The notes under the pieces were generated by a model. That model had not been told where the DNA came from. It worked only from the letters and a program-made list of their open reading frames with translations, and did no database searches. From Liolophura sinensis (lineage: Eukaryota; Mollusca; Polyplacophora; Chitonida; Chitonidae), in assembly GCF_032854445.1 (NCBI RefSeq), contig NC_088299.1, positions 18,593,608-18,657,607 of the forward strand: DNA of 64,000 nt. The letters are read 5' to 3'. Made by a program: the position numbers and the translations under genes. The first letter of the stretch is position 1; the number at the start of each line of letters is the position of its first letter. This document shows, one piece after another, positions 42,301-52,911 of this stretch.

Positions 42301-45300
42301 GGTCGAGTGCCTCTATTCAGATCGACATTGTTCTGTGGTCGAGTGCCTGTATTCAGATCGACACTGATTCTGTGGTCGAGCGCCAGTGTTCAGATCGACA
42401 CTGATTCTGTGGTCGAGTGCCTGTATTCAGATCAACACTGTTCTGTGGTCGAGTGCAAGTGTTCAGATCGACACTGATTCTGTGCTCGAGTACCTGTATT
42501 GAGATCGACACCGTTCTGTGGTTGAGTGCCTGTATAGAGATCGACACTGTTCTGTGGTCAAATGCCAGTATTCAGATCGACACTGATTCTGTGGTCGAGT
42601 GCCTGTATTGAGATCGACACTGTTCTGTGGTCGAGTACCTGTATTCAGATCGACACAGATTCTGTGGTCGAATACCTGTATTCAGATTGACACTGTTCTG
42701 TGGTCAAGTGCTTGTTTTCAGATCGACACTGTTCTGTGGTCGAGTGCCTGTATTCAGTCACAATCAGTCATAAACTCATTTTTTATGGTTTATTTTTTCG
42801 TGTGAGCCGTAGACAGTCTATACTGTGAAACAAATAATTGCAGTCCTTTGACTGAATTAATTTTATGAACGATTTATGTTATTGCAGTTAGATATAACAT
42901 ACTGGGTTTTCGAGGGAACGAGCTGAATATACTGGTCTATTACTGTGATTCACAATTTTCTGCACTTTGATCAAATCCAAAACCTTTCACGAACTAGAAA
43001 TGGTGTTAACACGGGACTTAGCTCGCGAATCTAGATGTCAAAAACTCGTCAGGCAAAATAGGGGTACCACGCCAGCACTTGCGGGAATTTTTTTTTTGTA
43101 CACATTTACACATATAGCTCCCAGCCAGGTATTCCATTAAAGGGGGCGTTGACGGGACATATAGGCCCTTCAACTTACATAACCCTTATGTAAGGATGTA
43201 TGACGCTTTCTTACACTTGGTTTCCTACCACTACAACACCATACCACGCGATCATGTATACACCCATGAAATGGGTATCTTGCATGCACATGCAGTCTTA
43301 TTTATTTCATCATTTAATTATTTGTCCATTTCATTGGTGCGTAACTCAATAATACAACACTATACCAGATGACAAGTATTATGTTTATTTGCATGTTGTT
43401 GTTTCTTTATACATTTGATTTCTGTTTAAAATCATGAGCAGGAAGACTCCTATCACCCCCAAGGTTCACTCATAACATCGCCAAAATTCATTTATATCAT
43501 CGCCAATGTTCACTCATATCATCGCCAAGGTTCACTCATATCATCCCTAAGATTCACTCATATCATCGCCAAAGTTCACTGATATTACCGTCAAGATTCA
43601 CTCATATCATGGCCAAGATTCACTCATATCATCGCCAAAGGTTCACTCATATCACCCCCAAGGTTCGCTCATATCATCGCCAAGATTCAATCATATCACC
43701 CCCAAGGTTCCCTCATATCATCCCCAAGGTTCACACATATCATCCCCAAGGTTCACTCATATCACCCCCAAGATTCACTCATTTCACCCCCAAGGTTCGC
43801 TCATATCACCCCCAAGGTTGACTCATGTCACCCCCAAGGTTCCCTCACATCATCCCCAAGGTTCACACAAATCATCCCCAAGTTTCACTCATATCATCGC
43901 CAAGATTTACTCATATCATCGCGAAGATTCACTTATAATTTCGCCAAGGTTGACTCAAATCATCGCCAAAGTTCACTCATATCACTCCCTATGTTCACTC
44001 ATATAAAACCCAAGATTCGCTCATATCATCGTCAAGGTTCACTCATGTCACCCCCAAGATTCGCTCATATCATCGACAAGGTTCACTCATATAACCCTCA
44101 AGGTTCACTCATATAATCCCCAAGATTCGCTCATATCATCGACAAAGTTCACTCATAACACCCCCAAGGTTCACTCATATCATCCCCAAGATTCGCTCAT
44201 ATCATCGACAAGGTTCACTTATATCACCCCCCAGATTCACTCATATCATCCCCAAGGTTCACTCATATCATCCCTAAGGTTCACTCATATCATCCCCAAG
44301 ATTTACTCAAATCACCCCCAACGTTCACTCATATCATTGTCAAGGTTCACTCATATAACCCCCAAGGTTCACTCATATCATCCCCAAGGTTCATTCATAT
44401 CATCGCCAAGATTCACTCCAAGATATCACCCCCAAGATTCACTCATATCATTGTCAAGGTTCACTCACATCATCGCCAAGGTTCACTCATATCACCCCCA
44501 AGATTCACTCATATCATCCCCAAGGTTCACTCATATCATCGCCATGATTCACTCCAAGATATCACCTCCAAGATTCACTCATATTATTCCCAAGGTTCGC
44601 TCATATCATCGCCAAGATTCACTCATATCATTGTCAAGGTTCACTCATATCATTCACAAGGTTCACTCATATCATTCACAAGATTCACTCATATCACCCC
44701 CAAGGTTCACTCATATCACACCCAAGGTTCACTCATATCATCCTTAAGGTTCGCTCATATCATCCCCAACGTTCACTCATATCATCCCCAAGGTTCACTC
44801 ATATCACCCCCAAAGTTCGCTCATATCATCGCGAAAATTCACTTATATCCCTTCCAAGGTGCGCTCATATCACCCCCAAGGTTCACACATATCACCCAAA
44901 GGTTCACTCACATCATCGCCAAGGTTCACTCATATCACCCCCAAGATTCACTCATATCATCCCCAAGGTTCACTCATATCATCGCCATGATTCACTCCAA
45001 GATATCACCTCCAAGATTCACTCATATTATCCCCAAGGTTCGCTCATATCATCGCCAAGATTCACTCATATCATTCACAAGGTTCACTCAAATCATCCCC
45101 AAGATTCACTCATATCACCCCCGAGGTTCACTCAAATCATCCCCAAGATTCACTCATATCACCCCCAAGGTTCACTCATATCACACCCAAGGTTCACTCA
45201 TATCATCCTTAAGGTTCGCTCATATCATCCCCAACGTTCACTCATATCATCCCCAAGGTTCACTCATATCACCCCCAAAGTTCGCTCATATCATCGCGAA

Positions 45301-48300
45301 AATTCACTTATATCCCTTCCAAGGTGCGCTCATATCACCCCCAAGGTTCACACATATCACCCAAAGGTTCACTCATATAACCCCCAAGGTTCATTCATAT
45401 CATCGCCAAGGTTCGCTGATATAACCCTCAAGGTTCACCCATATCATCCCCAAGGTTCACTCATATCATCGCCAAGATTCACTCCAAGATATCACCCCCA
45501 AGATTCACTCATATCATTGTCAAGGTTCACTCATATCATCGCCAAGGTTCACTCATATCACCCCCAAGGTTCACTCATATCATCGCCAAGATTCACTCCA
45601 AGATATCACCCCCAAGATTCACTCATGTCATTGTCAAGGTTCACTCATATCATCGCCAAGGTTCACTCATATCACCCCCAAGGTTCACTCATATCATCCC
45701 CAAGGTTCATATCCCACTCAAATCATCTCTCAAGGTTCACCCTCACTCATATCATCCCCAAGATTCACTCATATCACCCCCAAAGTTCACTCATATCACC
45801 CCCATGATTCACTCATATCATTGTCAAGGTTCACTCATATCACCCCCAAGGTTCGCTCATATCACCCCCAAGGTTCACTCATATCACCCCCAAGGTTTAC
45901 TCAGATCACCCCCTAGGTTCATCCATATCATCGCCAAGATTCACTCATATCAACCCCAAGGTTCACTCATGTCATCCCCAAGATTCACTCATATCACCCC
46001 CAAGTTTCGCTCATATCACCCCCAATGTTCACTCACATCCTCGCCAAGATTCACTTATACCATCGCCAATATTCACCCATATCACCGCCAAAATCCACTT
46101 ATATCATTTAAGGAACACCAATCAAATGAATAAATCTAAGTATTTTATATACAGAGTTAACCACGTATGTAACTCTGTTTTTGGAACTCACACATAACCA
46201 TCTGGTGCGCATGTACCATTAACGATTACACGTTCATTATATATACGTGTCGCATATAACAGAGGGTTCTATAAACATACGTGTATATAAACGTTGGTAT
46301 TACTTTCTGTTTTAGTCCACTTTTCCCACACTTTATACCTACACAGGATATCCCCTGGGTGACCAGCCTTGCCTCACTGCACAAGGAATTAGACATAAGA
46401 CTAGCATTTTCTACATGTTCACATGTATCTTAGATTTCTAAACATATGTCGTCTGAAAACCATCTCCGTGTATAGGCTTACTTGTACAAAGTTGACGGGG
46501 TCAGACATGCGTTGTTTGTATGCGATGCATTTAGTCTACCAGGCAGGTAGATCTATACATTTCCCTGTCGTTGTCCCGGACTATACACACATATGATATG
46601 TAGGACAAAAACTCTTGCAAGCTGAAGATAAACGATGTATTTATTTTAACCCAGTTTTACAAATGCTATACTTATATGTTCTTTTGAATAAACCTTTCAA
46701 CGAAATGTGAAAATTTCCACGCCGAGATTTTACCTTTTGAATACAAAAATGAGAGTACATGTATAATTCTTCGTGTGTAAGAAACTTGAGCGAATTATTT
46801 TATAGAAAGTTTGCAGTACCTCCATAATGCATCTTTTCACCATGAACAAAGTAGTGATATCGTTGTACTCAAGTGTAGGCTAGACATGTACACATGACTG
46901 TACCTATGTCTCCATGTCTCTGTGTTACTTTATCCAGGTATATATATTTCCTGGTCCTAGACTTTTACTTCTTGCTTGGACCTCTGTGACCTAGTGGCTA
47001 TCGTGCTAGCGAAGCCCACTGACCCAGAAGCCCCTCACCAATGTGGTCGCTGTGAGTTCAAGTCTAGCTCATGCTGGCTTACTCTTCGGCCTTCCAGCAA
47101 CCTACGGATAGTCGTAGGTTTCCTCCTAGGCTCTCCTATACGTTTATGCTGGCCATCGTTGAGTAAGTAAAATATGCTTAATACGCGTAAAAAACAAACA
47201 AATAAATAAATATATAAATATATTTCATCTATTGATTGTTGTACTAGAAGTCAACTAAACTGTAACAGTATCTGCAGTGTAACAGTCCAATTAGAAACAC
47301 TGCTGTACCAACAGTCCTGGGAGCCAAATCTTATATATCGTACAAATAGCCAAGGAAGCAATATTATACCAGCACTGTGACCAATGTGCTCGCTGTGAGT
47401 TCAAGTCCAGCTCATGTGGGCATGTTTATTTATTTATGTATTTATTCACTAAAACGCAGGGCTAAACAACTGTTCGCTCGTTCGATTCCGGTCAGGTTTA
47501 CGGCTTGAGGAGTCAGGAGCACTTTAAGTAATCACCACCTGGCTGTCTAAAGCATCTATACCTAAAGTGTACCCGATCTGTCTGACCAATAAGGTCCCAG
47601 GCTCGAATCCCAGCTATAAAACTGAATCGAAGGAAGATTTAAATTAGGAGGTGTGTCGACCAGCTGGCAGTTACTCCCTGTACTGTGGTTTCTTAATTTT
47701 CCACCCATGCATAAAGGAGACCATGTGATATAAGTGAACAATTCAACTAGATGCGGAGTTCAGCACTAATGAAATAAGTAAATACATATGTATTCTATAT
47801 CAGATATATGTATTTATTATCTACTGATCAGTTTACAGCTTACGACTGAGAAATTCGGACGCGGGCCACGTACAGACGGTTTAAGGAATATATGAGAGAA
47901 CCATCTCAACACCCAAGTTGACTTCTAATCGCGCGCCTATGGATTTGAACATTGCAAAGACTACACACATGTATAGTATGGCCCGCATTCATTGATATGT
48001 GCGCAAGCTGATAAACCTGTCTATTATCATCAGTGTAAAGAAACTTGCTCTATGCAAACCGTTTACACATTCTTGAGAAAAGTTTTTTTGTTTAATACCA
48101 TACTCCATAAGAACTTGGGATTCCCATGTTATAGGTAGTGTTTTCAGTTATTTAACTGAAAAATTTTCGTTCACAGGAAAATATATATCTACATGAACAG
48201 GGATAAATAGTTTTCAAAGGCTTTATGCGCATGTGTACGACATTTATTAAAATTAATTCATTCCCCTGACGGGTATACGACATACACACCTTCACACTTA

Positions 48301-50153
48301 TCTATCTAGTATGTGTCCCTTGCAGAATGAGCACGTATACTTCCATAACAATTGCATATACAGTCTCAAGTCTGTTTGAATAACGCGTCTTACGTAGCCG
48401 GGTTACCTGCAATATGGTGTCAAAAGACCGGCGGCCCACCCCGCCCGTCACTGGAGACTCCGCATGTGACACAACAGCCGATTTTATGCGCAGCCAAACA
48501 TGTCGTTTGATATATGTAAAGCGGCTTATGTGTACGGGACAGGGGTTACATTTGAGGTCAAATTTCTTGGTAGTTCTCCATATACAAGAAAAGACAACGT
48601 ACATGTAGGCTAAAGAAAACATTCATACAATGGCATATACTCTTTTCTTATACGACTCTCCTGTACACCTCTGGTGTGTGCTACTTGTACACGTTAGGCC
48701 CTATATATATGCTAATATACATGAATAGGTATGTTTCGAGGTGCTATCACTCATTCAAGAGACGTGTCGTAAACCTCTGATAATAATTAATTCGACATCT
48801 GCAAAATAATTAAACATTTATAGATTTACTTGTAATATATTCACATATAGGCCTACGTCTCCATTTCATATATGTTTTTATATACACATGTATGTGTACC
48901 GAAAGCGAAAGCCTGTGTACTTTATTATATCAACAAGCACGTTAACAAAGTATTAGATGTTGTATACCAGTGTAAATACATAACCATTTTGGTATTTTTT
49001 TGTTGTTGTGTACATTTAGCAGCTGGAAGGGCATGTCTTACCTCAAGAGGTTGCCAGAGGCCTGGTGGTTTTAGCCCCAGCATTCCGATTGCTTTATGAA
49101 TGCACTTATAAAAAGCTATGATATATGGGGCTAACAAAAATATTCACCATCTTCGCGTTAAACCACAGCTACAACTGCAATGGCTGGTTTTGAATAGGAA
49201 TAGTTTTAAGTAAAGCATAAAACAGTGTCAAACAGAGGCATACATCGTTAATCAACGCGATTGTTCAGTGCAGAGACTTTCGGATTAAAATAAAGCAGGC
49301 AAAGTTTAGGTCGAACGCTTTACATGTGTTCTAGGGTAAAGGCCTATATTTGACCCCATCTATGTGTCTGTTAAATATAATGTGTGTTTACAAATTACAG
49401 TTGGGAAATATTCGCTGAACTTTTGACACCAGATTAAACTCTTTTATCAATCGAACTTCGATCCATATTAGCAGATCAGTAGTACAACTGCAAACAACTG
49501 TGAGTTACAGCTAACCCACCTGCAAAACTGACGGGGAAAGTTTCCATATATACAGGCCTAGTCTGTTCCAGGCAGTGTAAATAGTTAGTGAAGGCTGAAT
49601 AAATGTAGGCAGGGTTACATGGGGACAATCTTATATCAATCATAATAGCCCCACCCCCCTCCGCAAGCCACACTCACTACCCCAGGGTTTGTTACTGCGC
49701 CTCCATGCATATGCTCATTCTAAGTGGATAAAATTTCAGTGTTTTAAACTGATCTCCAGTTAACGTACACTTCCCATCACTAGGCGAGTGAATAAATCAA
49801 GACTTTAGTGTGCACAGGGCTACGTCACATAAATAATTACACGCATATGCATGTAGCCTGTATTAACTAGAAATAATGAGAACTTGCTGAAGGGGAGTGG
49901 GGGGGGGGGGGTCAGAGTAATATGATAAACACCCCCAGCTGTTGGTAGATTCTGCCTTACCTGCTGTCAACAGCAACTGCCGATGGTTCGGGTCCGAAAT
50001 TTCCATGGCATCCAGGTCATCGTCTTGTAAATTATTCACGTCCGACTCACAGTCAAAACCTTTCGTTACAAAAATTTCGTAATATTGCTCCAGTCCAAGC
50101 TCCATCAAAAATTCCTTCACACCTTCAGTCATTGCTAAGTAGTTTTCGTTCAT
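32455..50153 (-). CDS. Tandem SAM-domain protein with retropepsin-like protease
   Basis: A five-exon gene read from the minus strand: 50153-49961, 41398-41198, 35380-35213, 34226-34057 and 33312-32455. Every junction has AG/GT signals and joins in phase (1,1,1,0), giving 529 codons. Residues about 9-66 form SAM domain 1 (EFLMELGLEQYYEIF) and about 70-131 SAM domain 2 (YQLYTWLRQHHLDYYL). A basic RKKRR lies at 136-140. A retropepsin-like fold follows, with the catalytic D192 in FMVDSGSDVV and the C-terminal strand/helix YDSLGSRVIRHF in exon 5. Residues about 303-440 are Ser/Thr-rich 13-residue repeats. SAM domains usually mediate protein oligomerisation. A single D-S-G retropepsin would act as a homodimer, as in DDI or SASPase proteins. 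No RT or integrase is attached and the introns are large, so this is a host gene. I do not recognise a named orthologue. Confidence 0.82.
32727..33135 (-). repeat. Coding minisatellite, 39-bp (13-residue) unit
   Basis: About ten in-frame units close to STVHSADIPTTLT. The unit length is a multiple of three and no unit breaks the frame. Variant units (STVQSPDIPTTSA, NTVQSAVIPTALS) keep the S-x-D-I-P/S-T core. Likely a flexible, possibly glycosylated or phosphorylated tail. Confidence 0.85.
33578..33770 (-). mobile_element. SINE family B, minus strand, partial (intron 4)
   Basis: GATTGACTGGGGTTTAATGT is the complement of the tail. CCGAAGACACAAAATACGAC and CCACCCAGTCACATTTTACT match the family B core as seen in the transposon-split copy. 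Confidence 0.65.
34057..34226 (-). CDS. SAM-protease gene, exon 4
   Basis: The acceptor is TTACTTTTTACTCGTCAG; the donor is GAA then GTAAAA. 170 bp: two bases completing D188, then 56 codons with FMVDSGSDVVTLREEV (protease active site) and GVHASREKRLYKAKLL. Confidence 0.82.
34462..34665 (-). mobile_element. SINE family A, minus strand (intron 3)
   Basis: TTTACGCCGTACTCAAGAAT, then ATTTCACTTATACAACGGCC, then the CCACAGGTTGCTGGGAGACC block and GGAACTCACAGCGACGG. The tRNA head side is eroded. Degenerate related sequence may continue at 34735-34900. Confidence 0.78.
35213..35380 (-). CDS. SAM-protease gene, exon 3
   Basis: The acceptor is TTGTAATGTTACAG; the donor is GGATTG then GTAAGT. 168 bp: two bases completing V132, 55 codons (TQLRKKRRLDD... 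GRWGKPSALVDAKYDF... KHPQNAKRI) and one base of D188. This frame has no upstream Met, so it is found only through splicing. Confidence 0.8.
35381..36133. other. Intron 2 unique sequence
   Basis: Nothing recognisable apart from intronic sequence of the SAM-protease gene. Confidence 0.5.
36134..36265. repeat. Short tandem repeat, 25-bp unit, about five copies
   Basis: TTCACAGTTTAGACCCAAG recurs at 36161, 36186, 36211 and 36236, preceded by one diverged copy. Confidence 0.92.
36360..37275. repeat. Minisatellite, 38-bp unit, about 24 copies
   Basis: Units contain GCTATTTACCCTGGTTGTAC and GAGCGTATGACAACCCGC with many point changes. It lies in intron 2 of the SAM-protease gene and runs directly into a SINE family A tail. 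Confidence 0.95.
37300..37385 (+). mobile_element. SINE family A tail fragment
   Basis: GTGTAAGTGAAATATTCTTG, then GAGCATGGCGTAAAACACC and CAATCAAATAAATAAATA. Only the last 80 bp are present, immediately after the 38-bp array. Confidence 0.8.
37386..38335. other. Intron 2 unique sequence
   Basis: A short local repetition of CCTATAAATATCTGC(C/T)ATC occurs at about 38230-38335. Nothing else is recognisable. Confidence 0.5.
38336..40460 (-). mobile_element. Non-LTR retrotransposon fragment (LINE), decayed
   Basis: On the minus strand the reverse transcriptase is recognisable in pieces: a region with KACGYDNISGLLLKECAEEL, then ANVIPIFKK, then (after a frameshift near 39935) NYRPISLIPIF, a LDLCKAFDSVCHELL block, SGVPQGS and YADDSKL at about 39453-39427. 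A downstream piece (39101-38691) carries GSNLEYGSIIW and DRRRAADLKFLHK, typical of the RT C-terminal region in Jockey/CR1-like elements. Frameshifts and stops show it is dead. The 5' part is missing; the 50-bp tandem array begins at its truncated end. Confidence 0.8.
40465..41150. repeat. Tandem repeat, 49-51-bp unit, about 13 copies
   Basis: TAGTTGCCTTCACAGTATCG followed by TGTCAATGTTGCTTGTTACA recurs every 49-51 bp. The array fills intron 2 right up to the donor side of exon 2 (41198). Confidence 0.94.
41198..41398 (-). CDS. SAM-protease gene, exon 2
   Basis: The acceptor is CAACTGTATTTTCAG; the donor is GAGCAG then GTGAGT. 201 bp: two bases completing G65, then 66 codons forming most of SAM domain 2 (YHYTPSEGYQLYTWLRQHHL... 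VLPGHRKRLERA) and one base of V132. Confidence 0.83.
41525..42760. repeat. Minisatellite, 36-37-bp unit, about 34 copies
   Basis: GTTCTGTGGTCGAGTGCCTG and ATTCAGATCGACACT repeat with two main length forms (CTGTTCTG and CTGATTCTG). It lies in intron 1 of the SAM-protease gene. Open frames on both strands are read-through. Confidence 0.95.
42761..43454. other. Intron 1 unique sequence
   Basis: Nothing recognisable. Confidence 0.5.
43455..46110. repeat. Minisatellite, 22-bp unit, about 120 copies
   Basis: The unit is close to GGTTCACTCATATCACCCCC plus AA. Variants carry ATCATCGCC, ATCATTGTC or GATTCACTC. A longer block beginning CACATCATCGCCAAGGTTCA recurs at about 44467 and 44909, a higher-order duplication of roughly 440 bp. 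Plus-strand open frames up to 145 codons (S-Y-H-P-Q-G-like) are read-through. It ends abutting a SINE tail. Confidence 0.95.
46108..46130 (+). mobile_element. SINE family A terminal fragment
   Basis: AACACCAATCAAATGAATAA is the extreme family A 3' end, directly after the 22-bp array. Confidence 0.55.
46131..46974. other. Intron 1 unique sequence
   Basis: AT-rich, nothing recognisable. Confidence 0.5.
46975..47212 (+). mobile_element. SINE family A, near full length, diverged
   Basis: The head TTGGACCTCTGTGACCTAGT is an altered A-box region. CACCAATGTGGTCGCTGTGA then AGTTCAAGTCTAGCTCATGC gives the B-box side. The body has a deletion around TCTTCGGCCTTCCAGC. The tail is TAATACGCGTAAAAAACAAA. 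Confidence 0.82.
47370..47785 (+). mobile_element. SINE fragments: family A piece and a degenerate SINE-like repeat
   Basis: 47375-47425 carries ACCAATGTGCTCGCTGTGAG followed by TTCAAGTCCAGCTCATG, a central family A piece. From about 47430 a different sequence follows, with a B-box-like CCAGGCTCGAATCCCAGC at 47598 and a tail-like GAGTTCAGCACTAATGAAAT, then AAGTAAATAC. This looks like another decayed tRNA-derived SINE; the assignment is tentative. Confidence 0.45.
47786..49960. other. Intron 1 unique sequence
   Basis: Nothing recognisable. A G run lies at 49899-49911, just inside the intron from exon 1. Open frames at 48302-48622 and 48872-49137 are unsupported. Confidence 0.5.
49961..50153 (-). 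CDS. SAM-protease gene, exon 1
   Basis: ATG at 50153; 64 codons plus one base, ending at the donor GCAG then GTAAGG. It encodes SAM domain 1 (GVKEFLMELGLEQYYEIF, then DDDLDAMEISDPNHRQLLL). The Met start has no upstream in-frame domain sequence, so this is taken as the first coding exon. A 5' UTR exon further upstream cannot be excluded. Confidence 0.82.
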
Positions 50154-51006
50154 TGTACAGATATTGCCATGTAAGCCTTAAAAATGCATGTTAAGTGTGA
50201 TCGGCAAAGACACAGAGTAGGCCTACGATTAACCATCGCCCTCTTCCTTAACCCAGATCTTACTTCAAACACGTCGCATGAACATGCCGAACCTGCCAGC
50301 CCTTACATGCCAGAACAAGAATGTCTCGTATATTTTTAATTTCAGTTTGATTGGGTACATCGCAGTGAGACCCGTCGTCTTTGTACGTTTCAACCAATGC
50401 CTACCGAACATGGGATGCTCGTTTGGACATGTTCGGGTTTCCCCCACGCTCCTTATACCAACCAATGAAATAGCTCCAATAAAATGACGTCACGAGAAGA
50501 GGGACACGATTTCATACTCCTCACAGCGTGAGCATATTCTCTACGCCCGCTTAACATCACATCCACCATTATCAACTTTGTACACAATCTGGAGCAACAC
50601 GAAGGTCACTGGAGAGAAATAAAAAAACACAAATTTCATCTTTTGTTTCTATGAATTTCTACATAGCATATGCATTCCCTGTTATCTACAGTGTGCATGA
50701 CATGATTTCAACCGACGCCTATAGTCTTTTTATTGATACTTGTTGATCGTAGTCCCGCGTTAGGCATGAGCGATGAGGCTAGCCTACACAAAACGACGCG
50801 TGGCGTACAAATTCGAAAGGTCAAATATGTCTTATGTTGGCAGCGTTATAACGCGATCGTCTAAACGGGTACATGCACTGTAAGGAGTGTGACGGGATTC
50901 CCTAATATGATCACCACGTTGTGGTGCTTTCTCCACATATCAGTGAGAGGAGCGCATTTGCTGAAAACTGTTTGGTGTAGGAGATCGTTGTTAACATTAC
51001 ACAAAA
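50154..51006. promoter_or_regulatory. Divergent promoter region, SAM-protease gene and gmds
   Basis: 853 bp separate two start codons that point away from each other. It holds CCAAT motifs at 50350-50354 (inverted), 50394-50398, 50462-50466 and 50476-50480, and a perfect palindromic CRE, TGACGTCA, at 50485-50492. The clustering fits NF-Y and CREB/ATF control of a shared promoter. Transcription starts were not located. Confidence 0.55.
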
Positions 51007-51081
51007 ATGGCTTCCAAGGGAACAGTAACTGGTGACGGACCCACTCATAAAATAGCCCTGATAACGGGCATAACTGGGCAG
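51007..51081 (+). CDS. gmds: GDP-mannose 4,6-dehydratase, exon 1
   Basis: ATG at 51007 in a good context (ACAAAAATGG), 25 codons ending THKIALITGITGQ, then a GTAAGG donor in phase 0. The stretch KIALITGITGQ is the start of the NADP-binding Rossmann fold of GDP-mannose 4,6-dehydratase, where it continues with D-G-S. That cytosolic enzyme converts GDP-mannose to GDP-4-keto-6-deoxymannose, the first step of GDP-fucose synthesis. The glycine-rich loop is therefore split by this intron. No later exon is visible to the window end, so intron 1 exceeds 12.9 kb. The assignment rests on this short motif and the exon-end position. Confidence 0.8.
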
Positions 51082-51654
51082 GTAAGGAGTGTAGTTGTAC
51101 AAAACCTCTCAAGTAGGACAGTATTTTGTTTTGCTTTTGTTTTTTGTCTTTCCACTGGTGAAAGGGAAATGTGAAACTTGCTAGGTCTTGCCTTTGCCTA
51201 CTATGAGAGCGGCATAACTTGAAATGCCGCTCGCCGGTGAATTAAGTTTGATTAAACAGACTGACTATACAACACGTGGCAGAGAGTGCAGGCTGTAGTA
51301 GATATTGGAGTTAGGTGCCTAGACAGGAAGAGATTATGTGCTCTTTGAAAAACACTCGTGTACTCATGTATACACCTGTAACAATATTTCAGATTCTGTT
51401 GTCGGGTAGTTTTATCTTGTCTTTATCTTGCGACCCTTACCACAAACCATGATTGAAGAATGTTCACCACTGGTATATCTAGTGGCTTTATGTCAGCTAA
51501 TCAGTGTGTTGACCTTAAACACAATCTACAGCCCACAGTGATACAAATTTTGGAGCCAGCCACAAATTTTTCATCTACGTCAGTCATCATTACTTGTTAT
51601 TTTCTACATGAAGATTTCGCCTGACAAATATAGCAGTGACCCATTTCACAAAGC
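51082..51654. other. gmds intron 1, unique sequence
   Basis: Nothing recognisable beyond the splice donor. Confidence 0.5.
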
Positions 51655-52785
51655 GCTCCTAGCACTGCATTCATGTAACTACCTTGGCATCATAATGCCC
51701 ACAGTACTGGACGCCTAGCACTACATTCATGTAACTACCATGGCATCATAATGCCTACAGTACTGGACACCTAGCGCTACGTTCATGTAACTACCATGGC
51801 ATTGTAATGCCTACAGTACTGGACACCTAGCACTACATTCATGTAACTACCATGGGATCATAATGCCTACAGTACTGAACACCTAGCAATATGTTCATAT
51901 AACTATCTTGGCATCGTAATGCCTACAGTACTGGACACCTAGCACTACGTTCATGTAACTACCTTTGTATCGTAATGCCTACAGTACTGAACACCTAGCA
52001 ATATGTTCATGTAACTACCTTTGTATTGTAATGCCTACAGTACTGAACACCTAGCAGTATGTTCATATAACTATCTTGGCATCGTAATGCCTACAGTACT
52101 GTACACCTAGCACTATGTTCATTTAACTACCTTGGCATCGTAGTGCCTACAGTACTGGACACCTACCACTATGTTCATTTAACTACCTTGGCATCGTAAT
52201 GCCTACAGTACTGGACACCTACCACTACGTGCATGTAACTACCATGGCATCGTAATGTCCACAGTACTGGACACCTACCACTACATTCATGTAACTACCA
52301 TGGCATCATAATGCCTACAGTACTGGACACCTAGCGCTAAGTTCATGTAACTACCATGACATTGTAATGCCTACAGTACTGGACACCTAGCAATGTGTTC
52401 ATATAACTATCTTTGCATCGTAATGCCTACAGTACTGTACACCTAGCACTACGTTCATTTAACTACCTTGGCATTGTAGTGCCTACAGTGCTGGACACCT
52501 ACCACTACGTTCATTTAACTACCTTGGCATGGTAATGTCTACAGTACTGGACACCTACCACTACATGCATGTAACTACCATGGCATCGTAATGCCTACAG
52601 TACTTGACACCTACCACTACTTTCATTTAACTACCTTGGCATCGTAATGCCTACAGTACTGGACACCTACCAATACATGCATGTAACTACTATGGCATCA
52701 TATTGCCTACAGTACTGGACACCTAGCACTACGTTCATGTAACTACCATGGCATCGTAATGCCTACAGTACTGGACACCATGGAT
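51655..52785. repeat. Tandem repeat, 56-bp unit, about 20 copies
   Basis: GCCTACAGTACTGGACACCT recurs at 51753, 51809 and so on, 56 bp apart. Each unit also carries TTCATGTAACTACCATGGCA with CATGG/CTTGG variants. Confidence 0.95.
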
Positions 52786-52911
52786 GTTAGGTGCATGTAA
52801 TGTTATGTGCGTTTTGTTAAACAGACCCCAGATTTTTCGCACAAGGCACAGAACTATAGCATGCAGGCTCCTGTAGTAATTAAAATGTGTTACTTTATGA
52901 CACTAAAGTAT

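Noticed and set aside
41578..42805. Frames reading F-R-S-T-L-F-C-G-R on both strands
   Set aside because: Read-through of the 36-37-bp array.
43609..46133. Long plus-strand frames rich in S-Y-H-P-Q-G
   Set aside because: Read-through of the 22-bp array inside an intron of a minus-strand gene.
50431..50441. p53-like half-site GGACATGTTC in the divergent promoter
   Set aside because: Only one half-site fits the consensus, and a single 10-base match is expected by chance.
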